Part shown: positions 27,750-36,104 of the stretch, piece after piece
Layout: each line of letters begins with the position of its first letter
Numbering within the stretch: position 1 is the stretch's first letter
Assembly (NCBI GenBank): GCA_937871435.1
Contig: CALMQM010000075.1
Coordinates: 1-57,880 of the forward strand
Source: an uncultured Bacteroidota bacterium
GTDB lineage: Bacteria > Bacteroidota > Bacteroidia > AKYH767-A > 2013-40CM-41-45
DNA length: 57,880 bases
Direction of reading: 5' to 3'
Program-made: the position numbers and the translations under genes
Notes under the pieces: model-generated
What the model saw: the letters and a program-made list of their open reading frames with translations, nothing else
Databases searched by the model: none
What the model was told of the DNA's origin: nothing

Positions 27750-29056
27750 GAGATTTTACAGCTACTCCTTTTTTATCATCCACCGAAATCCGGAACATCC
27801 AGGAAAGAAAATTTCTCGAAACATTCCGTTTTGTTGCCGCACGATCTCCTTTTTACAGGAATCTTTTGACTTCAAAAAATATTAAACCGGAGTCTATCCT
27901 CTCGTTGAAGGATATTTCATTTCTGCCAACTATTTCTAAGACAGATATGCAACATTGGAACTGGGATTTTCTGTGCGTTCCAAGAAACCAGATTGTTGAA
28001 TACACCAGTACTTCCGGTACACTGGGCAGTCCGGTTACCATAGCGCTTACCGCGAATGATCTTGAGCGACTTGCATGGAATGAATATGGTTCATTCATGT
28101 GTGCGGATGGAAGCGCGGAAGATGTGTACCAGTTGCTGCTCACGCTCGACCGTCAGTTTATGGCCGGCATTGCCTATTACATGGGGCTGCGGAAACTGGG
28201 AGCTGGAATCATTCGTCTCGGTCCGGGTGCTCCTGCTATGCAATGGGAAAATATCAGGCGATTGAATCCTACAGCGATCGTTGGCGTGCCTTCTATGCTG
28301 TTAAAGCTTGTAGAGTTTGCACAGGAACTTGATATTGATCTCAATTCTTCTTCTGTGAAGAAAGCAATCTGTATCGGAGAAAATATCCGCAATGCTGATT
28401 TCTCTTTGAATAATCTCGGTAGGAAAATTCAACAAGCATGGAACATTCGCTTTTATTCTACTTATGCATCCACCGAAATGCAAACCGCTTTTACGGAATG
28501 CAAAGAAGGTGTAGGAGGACATCTTCAGCCGGATTTAATTTACGCGGAGCTTCTCGACAACAATGGAAATCCTGTTGAAGAAGGCGAAGAAGGTGAAGTG
28601 ACAATCACTACACTCGGCGTGGAAGGTATGCCGCTCATTCGTTACCGTACAGGTGATATTTGTATAGCACATTCTTCGCCTTGTGCTTGCGGACGAAACA
28701 GCATGCGTTTATCTCCTGTATTAGGAAGAAAGCAACAAATGATCAAATTGAAAGGTACTACTTTGTATCCGCCGGCATTGTTTGATTTGTTAAACAGCAT
28801 GGAAGAGATCAAAGATTATGTCGCGGAAGTTTTTTCCAATGACCTTGGAACTGATGAGGTGGTACTGCATATTCTGCCGCAACATATGGGAATGGATTTG
28901 ACCCAAAAGATCAAAACGGATTTGCAATCCAGACTGAGGGTTATTCCTCAAATCAGGTATGTAAGTGCTGAAGAAATTGTGCAACTTCAATTCCCGCAAG
29001 GCAGCCGTAAAGCACAAAAATTTAAAGATCATCGAAAAGAATCGAAAATGATCTGA
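27746..29056 (+). CDS. PaaK-like AMP-dependent acyl ligase (aryl starter activation)
   Basis: A 436-residue adenylate-forming enzyme related to phenylacetate-CoA ligase. The phosphate-binding loop YTSTSGTLGSPVTI (86-99) is present. So are the core motif FYSTYASTEMQTAF with its Glu and the IRYRTGDIC segment ahead of the C-terminal subdomain. The length is normal for PaaK. Placed next to the tyrosine ammonia-lyase gene, it most plausibly activates 4-coumarate and loads it onto an ACP or CoA as the starter of polyene synthesis. Substrate identity is inferred from context. It overlaps acpS by 4 bp and is the last gene before a 140-bp gap. Confidence 0.85.
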   Translation: MRDFTATPFLSSTEIRNIQERKFLETFRFVAARSPFYRNLLTSKNIKPESILSLKDISFLPTISKTDMQHWNWDFLCVPRNQIVEYTSTSGTLGSPVTIALTANDLERLAWNEYGSFMCADGSAEDVYQLLLTLDRQFMAGIAYYMGLRKLGAGIIRLGPGAPAMQWENIRRLNPTAIVGVPSMLLKLVEFAQELDIDLNSSSVKKAICIGENIRNADFSLNNLGRKIQQAWNIRFYSTYASTEMQTAFTECKEGVGGHLQPDLIYAELLDNNGNPVEEGEEGEVTITTLGVEGMPLIRYRTGDICIAHSSPCACGRNSMRLSPVLGRKQQMIKLKGTTLYPPALFDLLNSMEEIKDYVAEVFSNDLGTDEVVLHILPQHMGMDLTQKIKTDLQSRLRVIPQIRYVSAEEIVQLQFPQGSRKAQKFKDHRKESKMI

Positions 29057-29181
29057 AATAGTACCTTTCGGAAAATATTGATAAAGAATTTGTTAAGCGT
29101 TTTTTACCCGACAATTTTTCTTTTTTCAAAAAATTAACCGCAATCCGGGCGAATTCAATACTTCATGTTTGTGCTTATTTC

Positions 29182-29189
29182 TATTTTTG
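29182..29189 (+). promoter_or_regulatory. -7 box (TATTTTTG) immediately ahead of the ammonia-lyase gene
   Basis: TATTTTTG matches TAnnTTTG but ends only 7 bp before the start codon at 29197. If it is used, transcription would begin within or at the ATG and the mRNA would be nearly leaderless. No TTTG was found 19-21 bp upstream. The 140-bp gap has no other exact match. Confidence 0.3.
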
Positions 29190-29196
29190 GAAAGTA

Positions 29197-30735
29197 ATGA
29201 TACGATTTGCGCAAAGTCCCCTGACGCTGGACGATATTGCTGACCTGTTGACAGGCGGAAAAAAAGTAGCGATAGATCCTGCTGCGATTCAGCATGTGAA
29301 GGATAGTTTTGAGTTTCTGAAAAAATTTTCAGCGAACAAACTAATCTATGGAATCAATACCGGTCTGGGGCCAATGGCTCAGTACAAAGTGCGTGAAGAA
29401 AACAGCATGCAACTTCAGTACAACCTCATTCGCAGCCATTCTTCCGGGGCAGGTTCGGCATTGTCACCGGTGCTTGTAAAAGCTTTGATGATTGCCCGAC
29501 TAAATTCCTTGATGCAGGGATATTCCGGTGTTCATCCGGATGTTGTGGAATTGTTGCAGGTATTGATCAACAGAGACATCACACCTTTTATTCCGGAACA
29601 TGGCGGAGTTGGTGCCAGCGGAGATTTGGTGCAACTGGCGCATCTTGCTTTGGTACTGATCGGAGAAGGTGAAGTGATGTATGAAGGAAAAATGGAATCT
29701 ACTGCGGATTTATTCCGTCGTTTAAATATTTCTCCTCTGAAAATTTACCTGCGTGAAGGGCTCGCGATTGTGAATGGAACTTCCGCGATGACAGGAATTT
29801 CACTTGTCAATCTTATCCGTGCGAAAAAACTCCTGAACTGGTCAATACTTTTTTCAGCGATGACCAATGAAGTAGTCTCTGCATTCGACGATCATTTTTC
29901 GAAAGAGTTAAACGCGGTGAAAAAGCACAGCGGTCAGAATCTGGTAGCGCAAAGGATGCGCGAAATTCTGAACGACAGCAAAATGATTCGCAAACGATCA
30001 GATCATTTGTACAATGCCGAAAGCATTGAACAGGATATTTTCGAAGACAAGGTGCAGGAATATTATTCATTGCGTTGCATTACACAGGTACTCGGTCCTG
30101 TTTTCGACACGCTGGAAAATGCGGAAACTATTGTTCTGGATGAATTGAATTCGGTCAATGACAACCCGGTGATTGATCACAAAAATGAAAATGTGTACCA
30201 CGGTGGAAATTTTCATGGCGATTATATTTCGCTTGAAATGGATAAACTGAAAATCGCGATTACGAAATTGTCGATGCTGTCGGAGCGCCAGCTCAATTAT
30301 TTGCTTAATGATAAACTAAACAACAAGTTTCCGCCATTCGTCAACCTTGGAACCCTGGGAATTCATTTCGGGATGCAGGGAATGCAATTCACCGCTACTT
30401 CCACCGTCGCGGAAAATCAAACTTTGTCTTTTCCAATGTATGTTCACAGCATACCGAACAATAACGATAACCAGGACATCGTGAGCATGGGCTGCAACTC
30501 GGCTTTGATGACAAAAAAAGTATTGGACAATACTTTCCAGGTTCTTTCCATCCAGATTATGACTTTGGTTCAGGCAATTGATTATTTGTCTTGTTCCACT
30601 AAATTGTCCTCTGCCACCAAAATTGTATATGAAGAGGTGCGCAAAATTTTCCCTAAATTCGTTGAAGATCAGCCAAAATACAGAGACTTGCTGAAAATCA
30701 GTCAGTTCCTCGAAGATTCCCCTTTATCAAACTAA
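29197..30735 (+). CDS. Tyrosine ammonia-lyase (HAL/PAL/TAL family)
   Basis: A 512-residue aromatic amino acid lyase that would release ammonia from tyrosine to give 4-coumarate, the aryl starter of flexirubin-type polyenes. The MIO prosthetic group comes from Ala140-Ser141-Gly142 in GGVGASGDLVQLAHLAL. Catalytic Tyr51 lies in YGINTGLGPMAQY, and the late SIPNNNDNQDIVSMG block is intact. The whole sequence reads like the characterised Flavobacterium johnsoniae TAL, as I remember it, including LQYNLIRSHSSG. The substrate-selectivity pair in that stretch is Ser-His (80-81), which by itself would suggest histidine; the cluster context and the Flavobacterium parallel favour tyrosine. No hut genes are nearby. 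Confidence 0.9.
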   Translation: MIRFAQSPLTLDDIADLLTGGKKVAIDPAAIQHVKDSFEFLKKFSANKLIYGINTGLGPMAQYKVREENSMQLQYNLIRSHSSGAGSALSPVLVKALMIARLNSLMQGYSGVHPDVVELLQVLINRDITPFIPEHGGVGASGDLVQLAHLALVLIGEGEVMYEGKMESTADLFRRLNISPLKIYLREGLAIVNGTSAMTGISLVNLIRAKKLLNWSILFSAMTNEVVSAFDDHFSKELNAVKKHSGQNLVAQRMREILNDSKMIRKRSDHLYNAESIEQDIFEDKVQEYYSLRCITQVLGPVFDTLENAETIVLDELNSVNDNPVIDHKNENVYHGGNFHGDYISLEMDKLKIAITKLSMLSERQLNYLLNDKLNNKFPPFVNLGTLGIHFGMQGMQFTATSTVAENQTLSFPMYVHSIPNNNDNQDIVSMGCNSALMTKKVLDNTFQVLSIQIMTLVQAIDYLSCSTKLSSATKIVYEEVRKIFPKFVEDQPKYRDLLKISQFLEDSPLSN

Positions 30736-30756
30736 GGTTTTCAGGGAAATTTTGAT

Positions 30757-30764
30757 TATTTTTG
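30757..30764 (+). promoter_or_regulatory. Bacteroidota -7 box (TATTTTTG) ahead of the ketoreductase gene
   Basis: TATTTTTG matches TAnnTTTG in the 70-bp gap before the FabG-like gene and would give a leader of about 35 nt. It could start the long transcript that runs through the tightly packed genes to 43943. Confidence 0.45.
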
Positions 30765-30805
30765 CCTTTTTATCGGGGGGGATTTAACAATTCTTACGAT
30801 TTTAC

Positions 30806-31534
30806 ATGAAATGTGCACTGGTAACAGGTGGCTCAAGAGGAATTGGTAAGGCAATTTGCCTGAAAATGTCTTCCATGGGTTATCATGTTTTAATAAATTA
30901 TAAATCCAATATTTCAGCCGCTGAATCAACTCTTCAGGAGATCAAATCTCAGGGAGGTACAGCGGAACTGATGGCTTTTGATGTTGCCAATAAAATGGAA
31001 ACCGACAATGTGCTCGGTTCCTGGATTGAAAAAAATCCGGATCATCTGATTGAAGTGCTGGTGAATAACGCAGGCATCAAAAAAGATGTACTCATGATGT
31101 GGATGACTGAAGAAGATTGGGCAAGTGTATTGGGTACAAGTCTGAATGGTTTTTTCCATGTCACACGACTTGTACTGAATGGTATGCTGGTGAAAAAATA
31201 TGGCCGGATTGTAAATGTCGTTTCTCTTTCCGGATTAAAAGGTTTGCCAGGACAAACAAATTATTCCGCCGCAAAAGCAGGAGTGATTGGAGCGACAAAA
31301 GCTTTGGCTCAGGAAGTTGGAAGAAGAGGAATAACTGTCAATGCTGTCGCTCCCGGTTTCATCAGGACAGAAATGACAGAAGGAATTAATGAGAAGGATT
31401 TGAAAGGAATGATTCCCGTTCACCGTTTCGGAGAACCGGAAGAAGTAGCAGCAGCTGTTGGTTTTCTGGCTTCTCCGGAAGCTTCTTACATTACCGGTGA
31501 GGTGCTGTCTATCAATGGAGGATTGTATTCATAG
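30806..31534 (+). CDS. fabG: 3-oxoacyl-ACP reductase (SDR family)
   Basis: A 242-residue short-chain dehydrogenase. The NADPH loop VTGGSRGIGKA (6-16), NNAG (87-90), the catalytic Ser in VVSLSG (near 140-142), Tyr153 and Lys157 of YSAAKAG, and the C-terminal GxxxxINGGLYS end are all present. It matches FabG over its full length. In the cluster it should reduce each beta-ketoacyl-ACP after condensation, the first reductive step needed for a fully conjugated polyene when followed by dehydration and no enoyl reduction. No enoyl reductase gene is present in the cluster, which fits a polyene product. A gap of about 60 bp separates it from the next gene. Confidence 0.92.
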   Translation: MKCALVTGGSRGIGKAICLKMSSMGYHVLINYKSNISAAESTLQEIKSQGGTAELMAFDVANKMETDNVLGSWIEKNPDHLIEVLVNNAGIKKDVLMMWMTEEDWASVLGTSLNGFFHVTRLVLNGMLVKKYGRIVNVVSLSGLKGLPGQTNYSAAKAGVIGATKALAQEVGRRGITVNAVAPGFIRTEMTEGINEKDLKGMIPVHRFGEPEEVAAAVGFLASPEASYITGEVLSINGGLYS

Positions 31535-31596
31535 AAATTTCGGAAGTGGAAAAGATAAAATCAGTTCAATTAATTTAAGCGAGTCTCAATACAAAC

Positions 31597-32820
31597 ATGA
31601 ACCGTGTTGTAATCACAGGCCTTGGAATTTATTCCTGCATCGGTAAAAATCTCGATGAGGTTCGTGATTCTTTGTACCAGGGAAAATCAGGAATTATTCT
31701 CGACGCGGAACGTAAAACTTTTGGTTATCGTTCAGGACTCACCGGCTTTGTGGAGAAACCTGCATTGAAAGGTTTACTTGATCGCAGAGCACGGATCATG
31801 CTCCCGGAACAAGGAGAATACGCATACATTGCTACACTTGAAGCGATGAAAAATGCAGGCATTGATCAGGATTGGATTGATCAGCGTGAAGTAGGAATCA
31901 TCTATGGAAACGACAGTTCCGCGAAACCTGTCATCGAAGCCACTGATATCATTCGCACAAAAAGAGATACCATGCTGGTTGGTTCCGGTTCTGTGTTTCA
32001 GACAATGAACTCAACCGTCACGATGAATTTATCCACGATTTTTAAATTGAAAGGAATAAATTTCACTGTGAGCGCGGCCTGTGCAAGTGGTAGTCATGCG
32101 ATAGGTTTGGGTTATCATTTTATCAAAACCGGATTGCAGGACGTAATTATTTGCGGAGGAGCCCAGGAGATCAATATTTTTTCAATGGGAAATTTTGATG
32201 CACTTTCTGCATTTTCTATTAATGAAACAGATCCCACCAAAGCTTCCCGTCCCTTTGATCGCGACAGAGATGGATTGATTCCAAGCGGAGGGGCCGCCAC
32301 AGTCATACTCGAAAGTCTTGAATCAGCTTTGAAAAGAGGTGCACCGATACTTGGAGAAATTATCGGCTATGGATTTTCTTCCAATGGTGCCCACATTTCC
32401 AACCCTACAGTTGACGGTCCGGTACGGGCATTGAGAATGGCTCTATTGGATGCCGGTATTGATCCGGGCGTAATTGATTATATCAATGCTCACGCTACAT
32501 CCACTCCCGCCGGTGATGCCAGCGAGGCAGAAGCAATCTTTGAAGTTTTTGGGGAGAATAAAACGCCTGTAAGTTCAACAAAATCAATGACTGGCCATGA
32601 ATGCTGGATGGCTGGAGCCAGTGAAATCGTATATTCGATGATCATGATGCAAAATAGCTTTATGGCGCCGAATATCAACTTCGAAAACCCGGATGAACAT
32701 TCCGCAAAATTGAATGTTATAAAAACAACGACCGAAAAGGATATAAATGTATTTTTATCCAATTCCTTTGGCTTTGGAGGGACAAATTCCTCCCTTGTCG
32801 TCAGGAAATGGAAACCGTGA
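31597..32820 (+). CDS. Beta-ketoacyl-ACP synthase, intact (KS 1)
   Basis: A 407-residue FabF-type condensing enzyme. The Cys-His-His triad is complete: Cys162 in VSAACASGSHA, His299 in INAHATSTPAGD and His334 in SMTGHECWMAGASE, with the supporting Lys329. The second catalytic block reads HECWMAGASE rather than the usual HxxGAAG, a sign of specialised substrate use. It should extend the ACP-bound aryl chain by malonyl units. The stop overlaps the ACP gene start in a TGATG arrangement, implying translational coupling and stoichiometric use with that ACP. Confidence 0.9.
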   Translation: MNRVVITGLGIYSCIGKNLDEVRDSLYQGKSGIILDAERKTFGYRSGLTGFVEKPALKGLLDRRARIMLPEQGEYAYIATLEAMKNAGIDQDWIDQREVGIIYGNDSSAKPVIEATDIIRTKRDTMLVGSGSVFQTMNSTVTMNLSTIFKLKGINFTVSAACASGSHAIGLGYHFIKTGLQDVIICGGAQEINIFSMGNFDALSAFSINETDPTKASRPFDRDRDGLIPSGGAATVILESLESALKRGAPILGEIIGYGFSSNGAHISNPTVDGPVRALRMALLDAGIDPGVIDYINAHATSTPAGDASEAEAIFEVFGENKTPVSSTKSMTGHECWMAGASEIVYSMIMMQNSFMAPNINFENPDEHSAKLNVIKTTTEKDINVFLSNSFGFGGTNSSLVVRKWKP

Positions 32821-33083
32821 TGAACATGAAAAACGAAGAGATAATTGAGAAAATCAATGAATTCCTGACAGAGGAATTCGAAGTGGAGCCGGAGAAGATC
32901 ACTCCGGATGCAGTGCTGAAAGATACTTTAGGACTCGACAGCCTTGATTATATCGACCTTGTGGTAGTGATTGAAAGTAATTTTTCTTTTAAAGTGAAGC
33001 CTGAAGATTTCGTTGGTATAGTGACTTTTCAGAATTTCTATGATTATGTCATCTCCAAAGTAAATTCAAAAGAATTGATCTGA
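32820..33083 (+). CDS. Acyl carrier protein 1
   Basis: An acidic 87-residue ACP. The phosphopantetheine site is Ser41 in LGLDSLDYIDLVV. I prefer the ATG at 32820, which overlaps the ketosynthase stop; a start 12 bp upstream at 32808 would add four residues. It carries the growing aryl polyene chain between ketosynthase, reductase and dehydratases after activation by AcpS. It also overlaps the next gene by one base (TGATG), continuing the chain of coupled genes. Confidence 0.9.
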   Translation: MNMKNEEIIEKINEFLTEEFEVEPEKITPDAVLKDTLGLDSLDYIDLVVVIESNFSFKVKPEDFVGIVTFQNFYDYVISKVNSKELI

Positions 33084-33964
33084 TGCCTTCCTGGCAGGGG
33101 AAATCCAAAGGAACAAAAACCGGTTACCGAATTTTTGTTGCAATTCTCAGAACCTTCGGAGTTTATCCTGCTTATTTTCTCCTTCGGTTTGTTGCACTTT
33201 ATTATTTTCTTTTTTCTTTTTCATCATCCAAAGTTATCTTTTTGTACTTCCGGAAAATGCTTGCTTTCAGCAGGATTAAATCTTTGGTGAATTTGTACCG
33301 GAATTATTATCAGTTCGGACAAAGTCTGATCGACAAAATTGTTCTCATGTCCGGATTGCCCAATAAATTTACATTCAATTTCGACGGGGAAGAGTACCTT
33401 CGTGACATGGCGGCGGGTGGAAAAGGAGGCATGCTGATCAGTGCACATATCGGGAATTGGGAAATCGCCGGTTTTCTCCTCAAAAGACTTGATACTAAAA
33501 TCAACATCGTCATGTTTGATGGCGAGCACAAACAAATTAAAGAGTACCTGGATAAAATTGTTGGCGACAGACATGTCAATATCATTGTGGTGAAAGACGA
33601 TATTTCGCATATTTATGAAATCAATAATGCGTTGAGTAAAAATGAATTTGTGTGCATGCATGCCGATCGTTTCGTAGAAGGTAACCGAAAGATGAAAAGG
33701 ACTTTTCTTGGAAAGGAAGCAGAGTTTCCTCTCGGTCCGTTTTTGCTTGCTTCCCGGTTTGATGTGCCGGTGAGTTTTGTTTTTGCTATGAAAGAAAGCA
33801 GTTTGCATTATCATTTCTTCGCAAGTGAACCACATCATTTTCCTGTTGCAGATAAAAAGAAAAATCAGGATTTGTTGATGAATGAATTTGTTCGACAACT
33901 TGAAATGAAAGTGAAAGCTTATCCGACACAGTGGTTCAATTATTATAATTTCTGGTCTGCCTGA
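33083..33964 (+). CDS. LpxL/HtrB-like lysophospholipid acyltransferase
   Basis: A 293-residue membrane-associated acyltransferase of the lipid A late-acyltransferase superfamily. The N terminus has one hydrophobic helix (about 28-50). The catalytic HX4E motif is His122 to Glu127 in SAHIGNWEIAGFLL, and a MHADRFVEGN block follows. In aryl-polyene clusters an enzyme of this class is thought to transfer the polyene acyl chain from ACP to a lipid or sugar acceptor in the membrane. The same role is likely here because it directly follows an ACP gene, with one base of overlap. A housekeeping lipid A function is less likely in this setting. Confidence 0.86.
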   Translation: MPSWQGKSKGTKTGYRIFVAILRTFGVYPAYFLLRFVALYYFLFSFSSSKVIFLYFRKMLAFSRIKSLVNLYRNYYQFGQSLIDKIVLMSGLPNKFTFNFDGEEYLRDMAAGGKGGMLISAHIGNWEIAGFLLKRLDTKINIVMFDGEHKQIKEYLDKIVGDRHVNIIVVKDDISHIYEINNALSKNEFVCMHADRFVEGNRKMKRTFLGKEAEFPLGPFLLASRFDVPVSFVFAMKESSLHYHFFASEPHHFPVADKKKNQDLLMNEFVRQLEMKVKAYPTQWFNYYNFWSA

Positions 33965-34413
33965 TGAATCTCCCGTATACCAACATCATTGATTTGATTC
34001 CGCAAAAACATCCTTTCGTGATGATTGATCAGCTCGATTTCTCAGATGATTCAACAACAGTTTGTAGTTTTCGGGTAAAAGAAGATAATATCTTCACAGT
34101 AAATCATACATTCCGTGAAGCAGGCATGATAGAAAATATCGCGCAAACCGCTGCCGCTCGTGTGGGATACATTGCCATGCAACAACAACAACCTGTACCG
34201 GTAGGATTTATCGGTGCAATCAAGAACCTGGAAATTCTTGATTTGCCACATACCGGTGATGTATTGCGTACAGAAGTAAAAATAATCAATCAGGTTTTTG
34301 ATGTGACCATCATTTCAGGCGCTGTGTTTTGCAATGAGCGGCAACTCGCACACTGTGAAATGAAAATAGTAATTCAGCCGGAGAAAAAAACAGGCACAGA
34401 AAATCTGAATTAA
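33964..34413 (+). CDS. 3-hydroxyacyl-ACP dehydratase-like hotdog protein 1
   Basis: A 149-residue single-hotdog protein of the FabZ/ApeI type, beginning DLIPQKHPFVMIDQL like FabZ. The catalytic pair is probably His48 and Glu57 in VNHTFREAGMIENIAQTAA. The usual FPGxPxxPG loop is shortened, so the His-Glu distance is 9 rather than about 14 residues. It would dehydrate beta-hydroxyacyl-ACP to the trans enoyl form in each cycle. It overlaps the acyltransferase gene by one base. Confidence 0.82.
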   Translation: MNLPYTNIIDLIPQKHPFVMIDQLDFSDDSTTVCSFRVKEDNIFTVNHTFREAGMIENIAQTAAARVGYIAMQQQQPVPVGFIGAIKNLEILDLPHTGDVLRTEVKIINQVFDVTIISGAVFCNERQLAHCEMKIVIQPEKKTGTENLN

Positions 34414-34449
34414 ATATTGCATCGTACAGGCAGCTAAGAGAATATTGAA

Positions 34450-34911
34450 ATGGAGAAATCTACAGGAAGAATAATTCATCCGTCAAAAAAAAACGGACTC
34501 ACTGAGCGGATCGAAATTCATGTTCGGTTCAATGAGGCTGATCCTCTTGGTATCGTCTGGCACGGACATTATATCCGTTACTTCGAAGACGGACGAGAAG
34601 CCTTCGGACAAAAATATGGGCTCGGCTATCTCGATATGTATAAAAAAGGATATGTCGTTCCGGTTGTAAGCGTTGAATGTGATTACAAACGGTCCTTGCG
34701 ATATGGAGATAAAATGATCATTGAAACAACCTATATTCCCTGTGAGGCCGCCAAAATTCAGTTTCGCTACACACTCTACAATGCTTCCACTATGGAAATT
34801 GTAGCCACCGGATCCACAACACAGGTATTTCTCGATAAGGACAATTCTTCACTTCAACTTGTTAATCCGGCCTTCTTTGAAGAATGGAAAAGCCAACAAT
34901 CTTTTCATTGA
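34450..34911 (+). CDS. YbgC-type acyl thioesterase (hotdog)
   Basis: A 153-residue 4-hydroxybenzoyl-CoA thioesterase-like protein. The family signature with catalytic Asp31 is clear in RFNEADPLGIVWHGHYIRYF, followed by FEDGREAFG. Such thioesterases appear in aryl-polyene clusters and may release stalled or finished chains from ACP. The protein is small, cytosolic, of normal length for the family, and lies between a dehydratase gene and a ketosynthase gene in the same transcript. Its exact acyl substrate cannot be read. Confidence 0.86.
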   Translation: MEKSTGRIIHPSKKNGLTERIEIHVRFNEADPLGIVWHGHYIRYFEDGREAFGQKYGLGYLDMYKKGYVVPVVSVECDYKRSLRYGDKMIIETTYIPCEAAKIQFRYTLYNASTMEIVATGSTTQVFLDKDNSSLQLVNPAFFEEWKSQQSFH

Positions 34912-34952
34912 TTTTAATTTCGTTCAACTGAATCTTAATTGAACCCGAAAAA

Positions 34953-36101
34953 ATGCTGAAGCAGGTTTTTGTAGTCGCTGATAATATTTTCTCTCCGTTG
35001 GGATATAACACGGATGAAAATTTGGCTGCATTGCAAATGGGTAAAACTGCAGTCCGGCAACATCAGAATTTCAGATCGTCCGGACAAACTGTGGTTGCTT
35101 CACTTTTTGAAAATAATGTGGAGGAAAGATTAATTCATGACAATACATTTTCATTGTTTGAAAAAATACTTATAGCATCAATTCAGGATGCACTGCAAAA
35201 TGCAACCATTCAGAGTGATGATGCCAAAACTATAGTGATTATATCCTCCACCAAAGGAAATATCAGTGCGGTGGAAAACGGAATTAATCGGGAAGCGCTC
35301 GCGGAACAAACCTCATTGATAAATTCAGCCACTAAAATTTCTGCATGGTTTCGTAATTCCAATAAACCGGTTGTTGTTTCCAATGCATGCATTTCCGGAC
35401 TGGCTGCATTGGGTGTTGGAAAACGTCTCATCCAATCCGGCAAATATGATCATGCAATTGTCGCAGGAGCTGATCTCATCACACGGTTTATTCAAAGTGG
35501 TTTTGATTCTTTTCAGGCATTAAGCAATGAAGTGTGCAAACCATTTGACAGAAAAAGAAATGGAATCAATCTCGGTGAAGCTGCAGCAACGGTGATCTTG
35601 TCAAAACATCCCGGACAGAAAAATATCAGCACTACTATTTCAGGATTGTCTGTAAGCAACGATGCAAATCACATCTCCGGACCATCGAGAACAGGTGAGG
35701 AACTGGCACTTGCTATTCAACGGGCGATGCAGGAAGCATCCGTCTCCCCTGAAGATGTTGGATTTCTTTCTGCACATGGAACAGCTACTGTATACAACGA
35801 TGAGATGGAAGCAAAGGCATTTCGTCTTTCCGGTCTCACTCAAGTTCCAATGAACAGCATGAAAGGTTATTATGGCCATACACTTGGTGCAGCCGGATTG
35901 CTTGAAGCAATTGTAACAATCAGATCCATTCTCGGGCATACCGTGTTCCCCAGTTATGGCTTCGAAGAATCAGGCGTTTCGGTTGATTTAAATATTTGTC
36001 AAAGTCTTTTACAAACTGAAATTCTTCATGCTGTGAAAACTGCATCCGGATTTGGCGGCTGCAATGCCGCCATGGTTATTTCCAAAAATAAAACCGCCTG
36101 A
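34953..36101 (+). CDS. Beta-ketoacyl synthase, intact triad (KS 2)
   Basis: A 382-residue condensing enzyme with Cys146 in VVSNACISGLAALG, His275 in LSAHGTATVYND and His309 in GYYGHTLGAAGLLEA, plus Lys304. It is about 25 residues shorter than KS 1 and more divergent at the N terminus, where DNIFSPLGYNTDENL replaces the usual glycine-rich start. It probably works in the same extension system, perhaps on a different chain length or as part of a heterodimer with one of the nucleophile-less partners. It sits 3 bp ahead of the methyltransferase gene. Confidence 0.88.
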   Translation: MLKQVFVVADNIFSPLGYNTDENLAALQMGKTAVRQHQNFRSSGQTVVASLFENNVEERLIHDNTFSLFEKILIASIQDALQNATIQSDDAKTIVIISSTKGNISAVENGINREALAEQTSLINSATKISAWFRNSNKPVVVSNACISGLAALGVGKRLIQSGKYDHAIVAGADLITRFIQSGFDSFQALSNEVCKPFDRKRNGINLGEAAATVILSKHPGQKNISTTISGLSVSNDANHISGPSRTGEELALAIQRAMQEASVSPEDVGFLSAHGTATVYNDEMEAKAFRLSGLTQVPMNSMKGYYGHTLGAAGLLEAIVTIRSILGHTVFPSYGFEESGVSVDLNICQSLLQTEILHAVKTASGFGGCNAAMVISKNKTA

Positions 36102-36104
36102 ACT

